Assembly: GCA_013813825.1 (NCBI GenBank)
Contig: JACCRA010000196.1
Span: forward strand, 1 to 6,173
DNA length: 6,173 bases
Direction: 5' to 3'
Source: Pyrinomonadaceae bacterium
GTDB lineage: Bacteria; Acidobacteriota; Blastocatellia; Pyrinomonadales; Pyrinomonadaceae
Position numbers and translations under genes: made by a program. The notes beneath the pieces were generated by a model that was not told the DNA's origin, searched no databases, and saw nothing but the letters and a program-made list of their open reading frames with translations. Shown in pieces: positions 1 to 5,426 of this stretch (position 1 is its first letter; every line of letters starts with the position of its first letter).

Positions 1-363
1 GAGCGCGGGCGTGTGTTGCTGTTAAAGCACCGCTTCCGCGTTGGTAGCGGGTGGGGCATTCCCGGCGGGTTTCTGGAAAAAGGCGAGCAGCCGGAAGACG
101 GCTTGCGGCGCGAATTGTGCGAAGAGATCGGGCTGGAACTCGGCGTCGTCGAACTTCTCTTCGCGCGCACGCTGCGGCGGCCGCAGCAACTCGAACTGCA
201 TTATCGTTGTCGCGCCCGCGCCGTTAAAGAAGTGCGTCCACGCAGTCAGGAGATCATCAGCGCCGGGTGGTTCGCGCCCGATCAGTTGCCGCCCGAATTA
301 TCGAGCGATCAGCGTCGCCTGATCGAGCGCGCGATCAAGACTGACGCGAACCTGCCGGATTAG
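1..363 (+). CDS. Nudix hydrolase, 5'-truncated by the window edge
   Basis: The reading frame is open from the first base, and 120 residues are visible before the TAG at 361-363. The true start lies upstream: a GTG at 13 is in frame but falls inside the first beta-strand (RVLLLKH), so it is unlikely to be the start. Visible residues 23-45 match the Nudix box GX5EX7REUXEEXGU completely: G23, E29, R37-E38, E41-E42, G44 and L45. The glutamates bind the divalent metal, so the enzyme should be active. Nudix enzymes hydrolyse nucleoside diphosphates linked to another moiety, in the cytoplasm. The later WFAPDQLP segment (90-97) is a common feature after the box in ADP-sugar or (d)NTP-type members. 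The substrate cannot be read from the sequence. The gene lies 117 nt before a phosphoribosyltransferase gene on the same strand, and co-transcription is possible but not shown. Confidence 0.93.
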   Translation, partial: ERGRVLLLKHRFRVGSGWGIPGGFLEKGEQPEDGLRRELCEEIGLELGVVELLFARTLRRPQQLELHYRCRARAVKEVRPRSQEIISAGWFAPDQLPPELSSDQRRLIERAIKTDANLPD

Positions 364-400
364 TGATATGCTGTGCGCCCGCAAAAAGTGAACAGCGGCG

Positions 401-465
401 AGAGGTCAGAGAGCAGCGGCAAGATTGTCTCGGCCTGACCTTCGGACCTCTGACCTCTGACCTCT
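401..465. repeat. Inverted heptad-repeat pair in the spacer before the pyrE-like gene
   Basis: The 117-nt spacer 364-480 holds no gene. Bases 401-419 are the reverse complement of 447-465 at 16 of 19 positions, with the first 11 (agaggtcagag) perfect, around a 27-nt loop. The right arm is a period-7 array: cttcgga (440-446), cctctga (447-453), cctctga (454-460), cctctaa (461-467). Because the right arm repeats, the perfect 11-nt left arm can also pair with 448-458, giving two alternative stems in RNA. The array ends inside the Shine-Dalgarno sequence of the next gene. Whether it regulates anything is unknown. Confidence 0.75.
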
Positions 466-471
466 AAGGAG
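466..471 (+). promoter_or_regulatory. Shine-Dalgarno sequence of the pyrE-like gene
   Basis: AAGGAG lies 9 nt before the ATG at 481, which decides that start over the in-frame ATG at 514 (no Shine-Dalgarno sequence in front of it). Its first two bases are the last two bases of the final heptad in the upstream repeat array. Confidence 0.8.
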
Positions 472-480
472 ATTGAGAGA

Positions 481-1089
481 ATGGTGCAACTCGTTCCGTC
501 GCAAGACGAAGTAATGAACATTTTGAAGACCACGGGCGCGTTCCGCGAAGGGCATTTTGTGTACCCTTCGGGCAAGCACACGCCGCATTACTTTCAGATG
601 CCGCTCGCCTTCCGCTATTACGACATGGCGCGCGTGCTGGCCGTCGCGCTCTCACGAAAATTCCGGCTGGATAAGGATATTGCCAGCCTGCTCCCCAAGA
701 TCGCGGTCATCGCGCCGGGGCCGGGCGGCATCCCCGTCGCCTTCGGCGTCCGCGAGGCTTTGAGCGCCGAGCAGATCTACTGGGCCGAGCGCGAGGAAGG
801 CCAGCGCATGTTTCGCCAGTACGTCAATCAGGGCGAGGTCAATCCGTGTGTGATCGTCGATGACATCATCCGTAGCGGCATCGCCTTGCAAGAGACGGTC
901 GCGCTGGTGCGCGAACTTGGCGCGCAAGTCATCGGCTGCGGCACTATCGTCCGTTTCACGGGCGCGCCCGACCACGTCGACGGCATCCCGATCAAATCCC
1001 TCGTCGAATTCGACGCCAAGTTCTATGACGAAGGCCAAGACTGCGCCGAATGCAAAAGCGGAGCAGAGCCGGAGCACGTCCGATTCTAA
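481..1089 (+). CDS. pyrE: Orotate phosphoribosyltransferase-like protein (PyrE family)
   Basis: The product has 202 residues, a normal length for PyrE (about 180-215). PyrE joins orotate to PRPP to make OMP, the fifth step of UMP synthesis, in the cytoplasm. Visible family features in order: the N-terminal GAFREGHFVYPSGKHTPHYF block (19-38), matching the PyrE signature GHF...SGxHS..YF; APGPGGIPVAFGVREAL (78-94), at the position of the usual GI..GG.P.A segment; an AERE loop (102-105), where many PyrE proteins place catalytic-loop residues; the PRPP-binding strand and loop CVIVDDIIRSGIA (123-135) with the D127-D128 pair; and a C-terminal CxxCKSG (188-194), typical of PyrE tails. The PRPP loop is divergent: the usual Thr-x-Gly-Thr/Gly reads Arg131-Ser-Gly-Ile134. 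It may therefore be a PyrE paralogue with another base substrate. The family call is firm and the exact substrate less so. Confidence 0.82.
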   Translation: MVQLVPSQDEVMNILKTTGAFREGHFVYPSGKHTPHYFQMPLAFRYYDMARVLAVALSRKFRLDKDIASLLPKIAVIAPGPGGIPVAFGVREALSAEQIYWAEREEGQRMFRQYVNQGEVNPCVIVDDIIRSGIALQETVALVRELGAQVIGCGTIVRFTGAPDHVDGIPIKSLVEFDAKFYDEGQDCAECKSGAEPEHVRF

Positions 1090-1094
1090 AAAAA

Positions 1095-1200
1095 CTGTCA
1101 GCGGTCAGTTGTTTGAGTGCGGGTCGGTCTTAAAGTCTCTGATGCTTCAGGCAGGAGTTTGCCGAGCGCGTGCGACGGACAACGGACTACTGACTATTGG
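1095..1200. repeat. Degenerate inverted heptad repeats between convergent pyrE-like gene and recR
   Basis: The 117-nt spacer 1090-1206 separates two converging genes and holds no ORF of its own. Period-7 units are visible at its left (ctgtcag 1095-1101, cggtcag 1102-1108) and right (cgacgga 1173-1179, caacgga 1180-1186, ctactga 1187-1193, ctattgg 1194-1200). Bases 1097-1112 match the reverse complement of 1179-1194 at 13 of 16 positions, so the two sets face each other around a 66-nt core. No clear rho-independent terminator is present, although this is where both genes should terminate. The paired arms may serve that purpose (inference). Confidence 0.6.
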
Positions 1201-1206
1201 CAGCTT

Positions 1207-1821
1207 TTAGATTTCGTGCCGGTTCGTCATCGCCTTGTCCATCGTCACTTCATCGACGTATTCGAGATCGCTGCCGACCGGCATCCCCATCGCGATGCGG
1301 GTGGTGCGGACGCCGAGAGGCTTCAGCAGGCGGCTGATGTAGCTGGCGGTAGCTTCGCCTTCGGTGTTGGGGTTGGTGGCAAGGATGACTTCGCGGACTT
1401 CGACGCCGTCGTTATTTTCGGGACGCAGGCGCGGCAACAAGTTGTTGAGGCGCAAATCGTCTGGTCCCATCCCGCGAATCGGCGAGAGGCTGCCGTGTAA
1501 GACGTGGTAGAGGCCGCGATAGCCGCGCGTCTTTTCGACGGCGACAAGGTTGTACGGCTCTTCGACGATGCAAATGACGGAACGATCCCGCCCCGTCGAA
1601 GAACAGAAGCGGCACGGATCAACGTCCGTCAGATTGTTGCAGATTGAGCAAAAGATGATCTTCCGCTTGACCTCTTCGAGCGCCGCAATGAATCGCTGCA
1701 CGTCGGCTTCAGTCATCCGCAGCACGTGAAACGCCAACCGCTGGGCCGACTTCTGCCCGATACCCGGCAAACGCTTAAACTCATCGATCAACTTAACGAC
1801 CGGCTCGGAGTATTCAAGCAT
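1207..1821 (-). CDS. recR: Recombination mediator protein RecR
   Basis: The product has 204 residues, the usual RecR length (about 198-205). RecR works with RecF and RecO to load RecA onto SSB-coated single-stranded DNA at gaps. Domains in order: an N-terminal helix-hairpin-helix region with [18 protein letters not shown] (17-34); a four-cysteine zinc finger, Cys58, Cys61, Cys70 and Cys73; a Toprim domain from about 79 ([18 protein letters not shown]) through [21 protein letters not shown] (146-166); and the C-terminal [13 protein letters not shown] segment (181-193). All key elements are intact. The ATG at 1821 aligns with the usual N-terminus ([14 protein letters not shown]), but there is no Shine-Dalgarno sequence: an A/T-rich heptad array reaches to within 2 nt of the start codon. 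The gene lies downstream of ybaB on the same strand, 122 nt apart, and probably shares its promoter. Confidence 0.97.
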   Translation of the reverse strand: MLEYSEPVVKLIDEFKRLPGIGQKSAQRLAFHVLRMTEADVQRFIAALEEVKRKIIFCSICNNLTDVDPCRFCSSTGRDRSVICIVEEPYNLVAVEKTRGYRGLYHVLHGSLSPIRGMGPDDLRLNNLLPRLRPENNDGVEVREVILATNPNTEGEATASYISRLLKPLGVRTTRIAMGMPVGSDLEYVDEVTMDKAMTNRHEI

Positions 1822-1823
1822 AT

Positions 1824-1936
1824 TTTTTGATTTTTGATTTTTGATTTGCGATTTGCGATTTGTCGGCAGTTAAACGGGCAACTTGTCAAGTGAGTTCGCC
1901 GCCCGTCCGAACAAATCAAAAATCAAAAATCAAAAA
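1824..1936. repeat. 25-bp perfect inverted repeat made of heptad arrays between ybaB and recR
   Basis: On the plus strand the left array (1824-1861) reads tttttga three times, tttgcga twice, then ttt. The right array (1913-1943) reads aaa, tcaaaaa three times, then tcgcaaa once. Bases 1824-1848 are the exact reverse complement of 1912-1936, a 25-bp perfect stem around a 63-nt core (1849-1911). The core contains a smaller dyad, acgggc (1874-1879) against gcccgt (1901-1906), with acttgtcaagt (1881-1891) inside it. The ybaB stop codon begins next to the right array and the recR start codon abuts the left array, so the ybaB-recR mRNA would carry a long A-U-rich hairpin exactly between the two genes. 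Confidence 0.9.
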
Positions 1937-1943
1937 TCGCAAA

Positions 1944-2249
1944 TTACAAAAGTCCGGGCGGGAGCATCCCGCCGATTTTGCCTTGCATGGCCTCGTCTAC
2001 TTTGCGGCCGGCTTCGTTGACGGCGGCGACGATCAAATCTTGGAGCATTTCCACGTCGCCGTCCTTGATGGCTTCGGGGTCGATCCTGATCGATTCGAGT
2101 TCCTTCGAGCCGCGCATCTGAACAGTAACGACACCGCCGCCCGATGTGGCATCGACGACGAGCGTCTCCATCTCCTGCTGCATCTTCTCTTGCATTTGCT
2201 GGGCTTGCTTCATCATCTTCTGCAAGTCCATGCCACCGGGAAACTTCAT
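1944..2249 (-). CDS. ybaB: YbaB/EbfC family nucleoid-associated protein
   Basis: The product has 101 residues, normal for YbaB/EbfC (about 100-110). These are small dimeric DNA-binding proteins that coat the nucleoid and are linked to recombination and repair through frequent pairing with recR. Visible features: the N-terminal helix [21 protein letters not shown] (7-27), the family's characteristic Met/Gln-rich coiled helix; the sheet with [29 protein letters not shown] (33-61); and the helix [21 protein letters not shown] (66-86) followed by a Gly/Pro/Met-rich tail. The ATG at 2249 was chosen because AGGTGA sits 5 nt before it. A GTG at 2258, in frame three codons upstream, overlaps that Shine-Dalgarno sequence and has none of its own. 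The gene is first in a minus-strand pair with recR. dnaX, often found just before ybaB, is absent: a divergent helicase gene lies there instead. Confidence 0.95.
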   Translation of the reverse strand: MKFPGGMDLQKMMKQAQQMQEKMQQEMETLVVDATSGGGVVTVQMRGSKELESIRIDPEAIKDGDVEMLQDLIVAAVNEAGRKVDEAMQGKIGGMLPPGLL

Positions 2250-2254
2250 CGGCC

Positions 2255-2260
2255 TCACCT
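2255..2260 (-). promoter_or_regulatory. Shine-Dalgarno sequence of ybaB
   Basis: On the minus strand AGGTGA precedes the ATG at 2249 by 5 nt, within a longer gaggtgagg (2261-2253). It favours this ATG over the GTG at 2258, which lies within the motif itself. Confidence 0.7.
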
Positions 2261-2297
2261 CACTGGTCTGTAAAAATTGTGAACGGATTCGGCGATT

Positions 2298-2326
2298 ATC
2301 CTAGCCGCCCATTAGAGTAAATGCAA
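2298..2326 (-). promoter_or_regulatory. Candidate sigma-70 type promoter for ybaB-recR
   Basis: On the minus strand TTGCAT (2326-2321) and TAGGAT (2303-2298) are separated by 17 nt. This gives a predicted start near 2291 and a leader of about 40 nt to the ATG at 2249. The -35 box matches TTGACA at only 3 of 6 positions and the -10 box matches TATAAT at 4 of 6. Support comes mainly from spacing and position. The 215-nt divergent spacer also carries the helicase promoter, and I saw nothing else in it. Confidence 0.4.
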
Positions 2327-2429
2327 CGTCGATTCTGAAATCACTGTGAAAGGTGAAAAATTTGCCAGATCATAGAGGCCGCTTGGAAACTGAGAATGAA
2401 GAGACTCTGTCCGTCCGCGCTTCGGGCAT

Positions 2430-2459
2430 TTCACACGCGCCGCGCGGGCGTGCTATAAG
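2430..2459 (+). promoter_or_regulatory. Candidate sigma-70 promoter for the helicase gene
   Basis: TTCACA (2430-2435, 5 of 6 matches to TTGACA) and TATAAG (2454-2459, 5 of 6 to TATAAT) are 18 nt apart. TG sits one base before the -10 box, as in extended -10 promoters. The predicted transcription start is about 2465-2467, only 7-9 nt before the ATG at 2474. The mRNA would then be nearly leaderless if that ATG is used. Confidence 0.6.
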
Positions 2460-2473
2460 CCACGGCGCAAGCC

Positions 2474-4558
2474 ATGAAGCGATATATCATCAAGCGGCCG
2501 GGAGCGTCTGGCGTGCCGGAGCGTCTGGCGCGTTATCACGAAGAACTGAACGAGGAGCAGTTCGCGGTGGCGACCTCAGCGGCCGGCGCGGCGCTCGTCA
2601 TCGCTGGCGCGGGGTCGGGCAAGACGCGCGCGATCACTTACCGCGTCGCGTATCTCGTCGAACAGGGTGTCGCGCCCGCGCGCATCATGCTGGCGACGTT
2701 TACGAACCGGGCGGCGCGCGAGATGCTCCGGCGCGTCGAGCAGTTGACGGGCGGCGCGGGCGATAACGTCGCGCGGCGCGTGTGTGGCGGAACATTTCAC
2801 CGCATCGCGAATCTGATTTTGCGCCGCCACGCGACGGCGCTTGGCTACGAAGCCAATTACACGATACTGGACTCGGAGGACGCGCGCGACTTGCTCGGCA
2901 TATGCGTTGATGACGCTGGCGTTGATACGAAGGCGCGCCGCTTCCCGAAGGCCGAGATTTTGCGGGACATCATCAGCTTCGCGAACAACACGGATCGCCC
3001 GATTCCGGAAGTCGTCGCCCGCCGCTATCCGCATTTCGAGCCGCTGACGCAACAGATCATGCGCGTCGATTCCGTCTTTATGGGGCGCAAGCGCGAGCGC
3101 AATGTGATGGACTACGACGATCTGCTGCTCAACTGGAAACGTCTGCTGATGGAGAAAGAAGAGATCGCGCGTCTCTACGCCGAACAGTTCGAGCATATTC
3201 TGGTGGACGAGTATCAGGACACGAACAAGCTACAAGCGGAGATCGTTGATCTGCTCGGAGTCACACATCGCGGTGTGATGGTGGTCGGCGACGACGCGCA
3301 GAGCATCTTCGCGTGGCGCGGCGCGGAGTGGTCGAACATTTACGAGTTCCCGAAACGCTACCCCGAAGCGCGGCAATATCGTCTGGAGAGCAACTATCGC
3401 TCGACGCCAGAAATTCTCGCTGTCGCCAACGTCTCTATCGCAGCGAACCGCAAACAGTTTCCCAAACTGCTGCGCGCCGTGCGCCCGTCGCTCGGCCTCG
3501 CGCCCGCATTGGTCCCCTGCCACGACGCCGATCAGCAGGCGGCCTTCGTCGCCGCGCGAATTCTGGAACTCAGGGACGAAAGCGTACCGCTTAAAGAGAT
3601 GGCGGTGCTCTACCGCTCGCATTACCATTCGCTCGAATTGCAGTTGGAACTGACCCGGCGCGGCGTGCCGTACAGCGTCCGTAGCGGCGTCCGCTTCTTC
3701 GAGCAGGCGCACATCAAGGACGTGATTTCGTATCTGCGTCTCGTCGCCAACCCACGCGACGAACTGGCGTGGAAGCGCGTCTTCCGCTTGATCCCGAATG
3801 TTGGCCCCGCGACCGCGAACCGCCTCTGGGAGCGCCTGACCTTTGCGCCCGATCCGCTCGCGCTCGTCTTGCGGGGCGAGGCGGATGCAGTGGTCTCCAA
3901 ACGCGGCAACAGTTGGGCGGAGTTTCGCGCGCTGCTTGAAGCCTTGACGACCGACGAGGCGCGCGCGAACCCGGCCCGGCAGATCGAACTGATCCTCGCG
4001 CGCGGCTACGAAGCGCACCTCGCCGCCAACTACGAGAACGCAGAGACGCGCCTTGAAGATTTACGCCAACTCGCACACTACAGCACGCGCTACAACTCGA
4101 CCGCCGAGTTTCTCTCGGAGTTGGCGCTGCTTTCGACCGAACGCTACGGCGCGCCGCAGCCGCTGACAGGCGAAGAAGTGATCACAGGCGGCGATGAAGA
4201 TGAACTCCTAACGCTCTCGTCCATCCACCAAGCGAAAGGCTTGGAGTGGCGCGCTATCTTCATCATCTGGGCGGCGGACGGCAAATTTCCCTCGCCGCGC
4301 TCTTTGCGCGACGCCGAAGGCGAAGAGGAAGAACGCCGCCTCTGGTACGTCGCGCTCACTAGGGCGCGCGATCAGCTTTACCTCACCTACCCGCTCGTCG
4401 TCACCGACTACAGCCGCCAGACCGTCATCCAACGCCCCTCGCGCTTCGTCACCGAAGTGCCGCCGGAACTGTACGAAGTTTGGAGCCTCGAAGAAGAGCG
4501 CGCGGAACTGCCGCCCGCGCTCGAAGCCCAGGACGAGCCGGGCGGTTACTTAAATTGA
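2474..4558 (+). CDS. UvrD/PcrA-like superfamily 1A ATP-dependent DNA helicase
   Basis: The product has 694 residues. It should be a 3'-to-5' DNA helicase of the UvrD/Rep/PcrA group, used in repair and in clearing replication obstacles. All helicase motifs are visible: Q motif LNEEQ (25-29); Walker A AGAGSGKT (44-51); Ia TFTNRAAREM (75-84); GTFHR (106-110); MDYDDLL (212-218); motif II VDEYQDT (244-250); III VVGDDAQSIFAWRGA (270-284); IV YRLESNYRS (302-310); V SSIHQAKGLEW (582-592); and VI RRLWYVALTRARDQLYL (621-637). IPNVGPATANRLW (440-452) is the hairpin-type segment of subdomain 2B. Only about 57 residues follow motif VI, fewer than in UvrD or PcrA, so the Tudor-like C-terminal domain appears absent. 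The start is uncertain: ATG 2474 has no Shine-Dalgarno sequence, while an in-frame GTG at 2513 has GGGAG 8 nt before it and would give 681 residues. The gene is divergent from ybaB-recR, with its own promoter. Confidence 0.95.
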   Translation: MKRYIIKRPGASGVPERLARYHEELNEEQFAVATSAAGAALVIAGAGSGKTRAITYRVAYLVEQGVAPARIMLATFTNRAAREMLRRVEQLTGGAGDNVARRVCGGTFHRIANLILRRHATALGYEANYTILDSEDARDLLGICVDDAGVDTKARRFPKAEILRDIISFANNTDRPIPEVVARRYPHFEPLTQQIMRVDSVFMGRKRERNVMDYDDLLLNWKRLLMEKEEIARLYAEQFEHILVDEYQDTNKLQAEIVDLLGVTHRGVMVVGDDAQSIFAWRGAEWSNIYEFPKRYPEARQYRLESNYRSTPEILAVANVSIAANRKQFPKLLRAVRPSLGLAPALVPCHDADQQAAFVAARILELRDESVPLKEMAVLYRSHYHSLELQLELTRRGVPYSVRSGVRFFEQAHIKDVISYLRLVANPRDELAWKRVFRLIPNVGPATANRLWERLTFAPDPLALVLRGEADAVVSKRGNSWAEFRALLEALTTDEARANPARQIELILARGYEAHLAANYENAETRLEDLRQLAHYSTRYNSTAEFLSELALLSTERYGAPQPLTGEEVITGGDEDELLTLSSIHQAKGLEWRAIFIIWAADGKFPSPRSLRDAEGEEEERRLWYVALTRARDQLYLTYPLVVTDYSRQTVIQRPSRFVTEVPPELYEVWSLEEERAELPPALEAQDEPGGYLN

Positions 4559-4573
4559 TCTCACATGTGAGAT
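4558..4573. promoter_or_regulatory. Perfect 16-bp palindrome, candidate operator
   Basis: ATCTCACATGTGAGAT is a perfect palindrome with 8-bp arms. It overlaps the last base of the helicase stop codon and ends 41 nt before the hydrolase ATG. It is not followed by a T-run, so it does not look like a rho-independent terminator. The length and symmetry fit a binding site for a dimeric repressor. The right arm also continues in period 7 (gagattt, gaaattt, gagagcg at 4569-4589), so it may instead derive from the heptad repeats seen in other spacers. Confidence 0.5.
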
Positions 4574-4614
4574 TTGAAATTTGAGAGCGGGAGTAAGCGA
4601 ACGCCTGTCACGAT

Positions 4615-5322
4615 ATGTCAAACGATCAACCAAACGCCGGAAGCGGCGAGCGCACGCTGAAGGCTGAAACCAAGCTTTACTATGATTTGCACGTCGCCGC
4701 GCCTAAGCCGTCGCCGCTGCTCGTCGCGTTGCATGGCTATGGCAGTAATATGCGCTGGATGATGCGCGAGGCGCGGCGGTTGGTCCCCGAAGGGTTCGCC
4801 GTCGCGACGCTGCAAGGCTTTCATCAGCACATGAAAGAGCCGAAGGAAGTGGGCGGCCCCGCGCGCTACGGGTTCGGCTGGCTGAGTAACTTTCACCCGG
4901 AAGATTCCGTGCGATTGCATCATCAGGCGCTGCTCGATCTGATCGCGACGCTGATTGATGAGAAAGTTGCTGATCCGCGTCGGGTCTTTCTGTTCGGCTT
5001 CTCGCAATCGTGCGCGCTCAATTACCGCTTCGCGTTCACGCACGCTGACCGGCTGCGCGGCGTCGTCGGCGTCTGCGGCGGTTTGCCGGGCGACTGGGAG
5101 ACGAGCGAAAAGTACCAACCGACTGCGGCCGCCGTCCTTCATCTCGCCGGAGCACGCGACGAGTTTTACACGCCGGCGCGCGTCGCTGACTACTCCGACC
5201 GTTTGCGGCGGCGCGCCCGCGACGTTGAGATGAAGTCCTACGAAGATGCCGGCCATGAACTCACGCCCGCGATGCGCGAAGACGTGCGCGCGTGGTTACA
5301 CCGGCACGCTTCAATTCAGTAA
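4615..5322 (+). CDS. Alpha/beta hydrolase, phospholipase/carboxylesterase type
   Basis: The product has 235 residues, typical of small carboxylesterases related to YpfH and the acyl-protein-thioesterase group (about 200-240). It probably hydrolyses ester bonds in the cytoplasm; no signal peptide or membrane segment is visible. Features in order: the beta-strand PLLVALHGYGSN (34-45), with the HGYGSN oxyanion-hole turn; the nucleophile elbow VFLFGFSQSCALNYRFA (124-140), with Ser130; HLAGARDEFYTPARV (176-190), with Asp182 as the likely acid; and SYEDAGHELTPAMREDVRAWL (208-228), with His214. The triad is complete. The elbow reads G-F-S-Q-S where the family usually has G-F-S-Q-G. The ATG at 4615 has no close Shine-Dalgarno sequence (GGGAG at 4589-4593 is 21 nt away), and an in-frame TAA at 4594 rules out an upstream start. 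The substrate is not predictable from sequence. Confidence 0.88.
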   Translation: MSNDQPNAGSGERTLKAETKLYYDLHVAAPKPSPLLVALHGYGSNMRWMMREARRLVPEGFAVATLQGFHQHMKEPKEVGGPARYGFGWLSNFHPEDSVRLHHQALLDLIATLIDEKVADPRRVFLFGFSQSCALNYRFAFTHADRLRGVVGVCGGLPGDWETSEKYQPTAAAVLHLAGARDEFYTPARVADYSDRLRRRARDVEMKSYEDAGHELTPAMREDVRAWLHRHASIQ

Positions 5323-5351
5323 GTTGTTTCCCGACGGACTCGCTCTGTGCC

Positions 5352-5381
5352 TTGAAGGCGTCAAGTTGAAACGAGTATAGT
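5352..5381 (+). promoter_or_regulatory. Candidate promoter for the SnoaL-like gene and downstream peptidase
   Basis: TTGAAG (5352-5357) and TATAGT (5376-5381) are 18 nt apart, matching TTGACA at 4 of 6 positions and TATAAT at 5 of 6. The predicted start is near 5388, about 39 nt before the ATG at 5427. A small dyad, cttga-aggcg-tcaag (5351-5365), overlaps the -35 box and could be an operator. The spacer 5323-5426 shows nothing else. Confidence 0.45.
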
Positions 5382-5426
5382 CGCCCTCGTTCGCCGACAT
5401 GGCCGCGAAAGTGAATTTAAAAGTCT

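Noticed and set aside
364..372. Extended -10-like sequence tgatatgct after the Nudix stop, as a promoter for the pyrE-like gene
   Set aside because: No -35 box at proper spacing (the best, ctgacg at 341-346, is 20 nt away).
1089..1114. Possible bidirectional terminator after the pyrE-like gene (aactg/cagtt with flanking A and T runs)
   Set aside because: The stem is only 5 bp with no GC-rich base and a mismatch next to it, too weak to call as a terminator.
1824..1943. CRISPR-like repeat-spacer array
   Set aside because: Units are contiguous 7-mers without spacers, and there are no cas genes. These are short tandem repeats.
2501..2530. 13-bp direct repeat ggagcgtctggcg, 17 bp apart, at the helicase N-terminus
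   Set aside because: It is two copies only, out of codon register and inside coding DNA, probably a chance or minor duplication.
3230..4018. Long minus-strand open frame opposite the helicase gene (also 2576-3196 and 4618-5256)
   Set aside because: Arg/Ala-rich translations with no domain, lying antisense to clearly real genes. GC-rich codon use creates such open frames.
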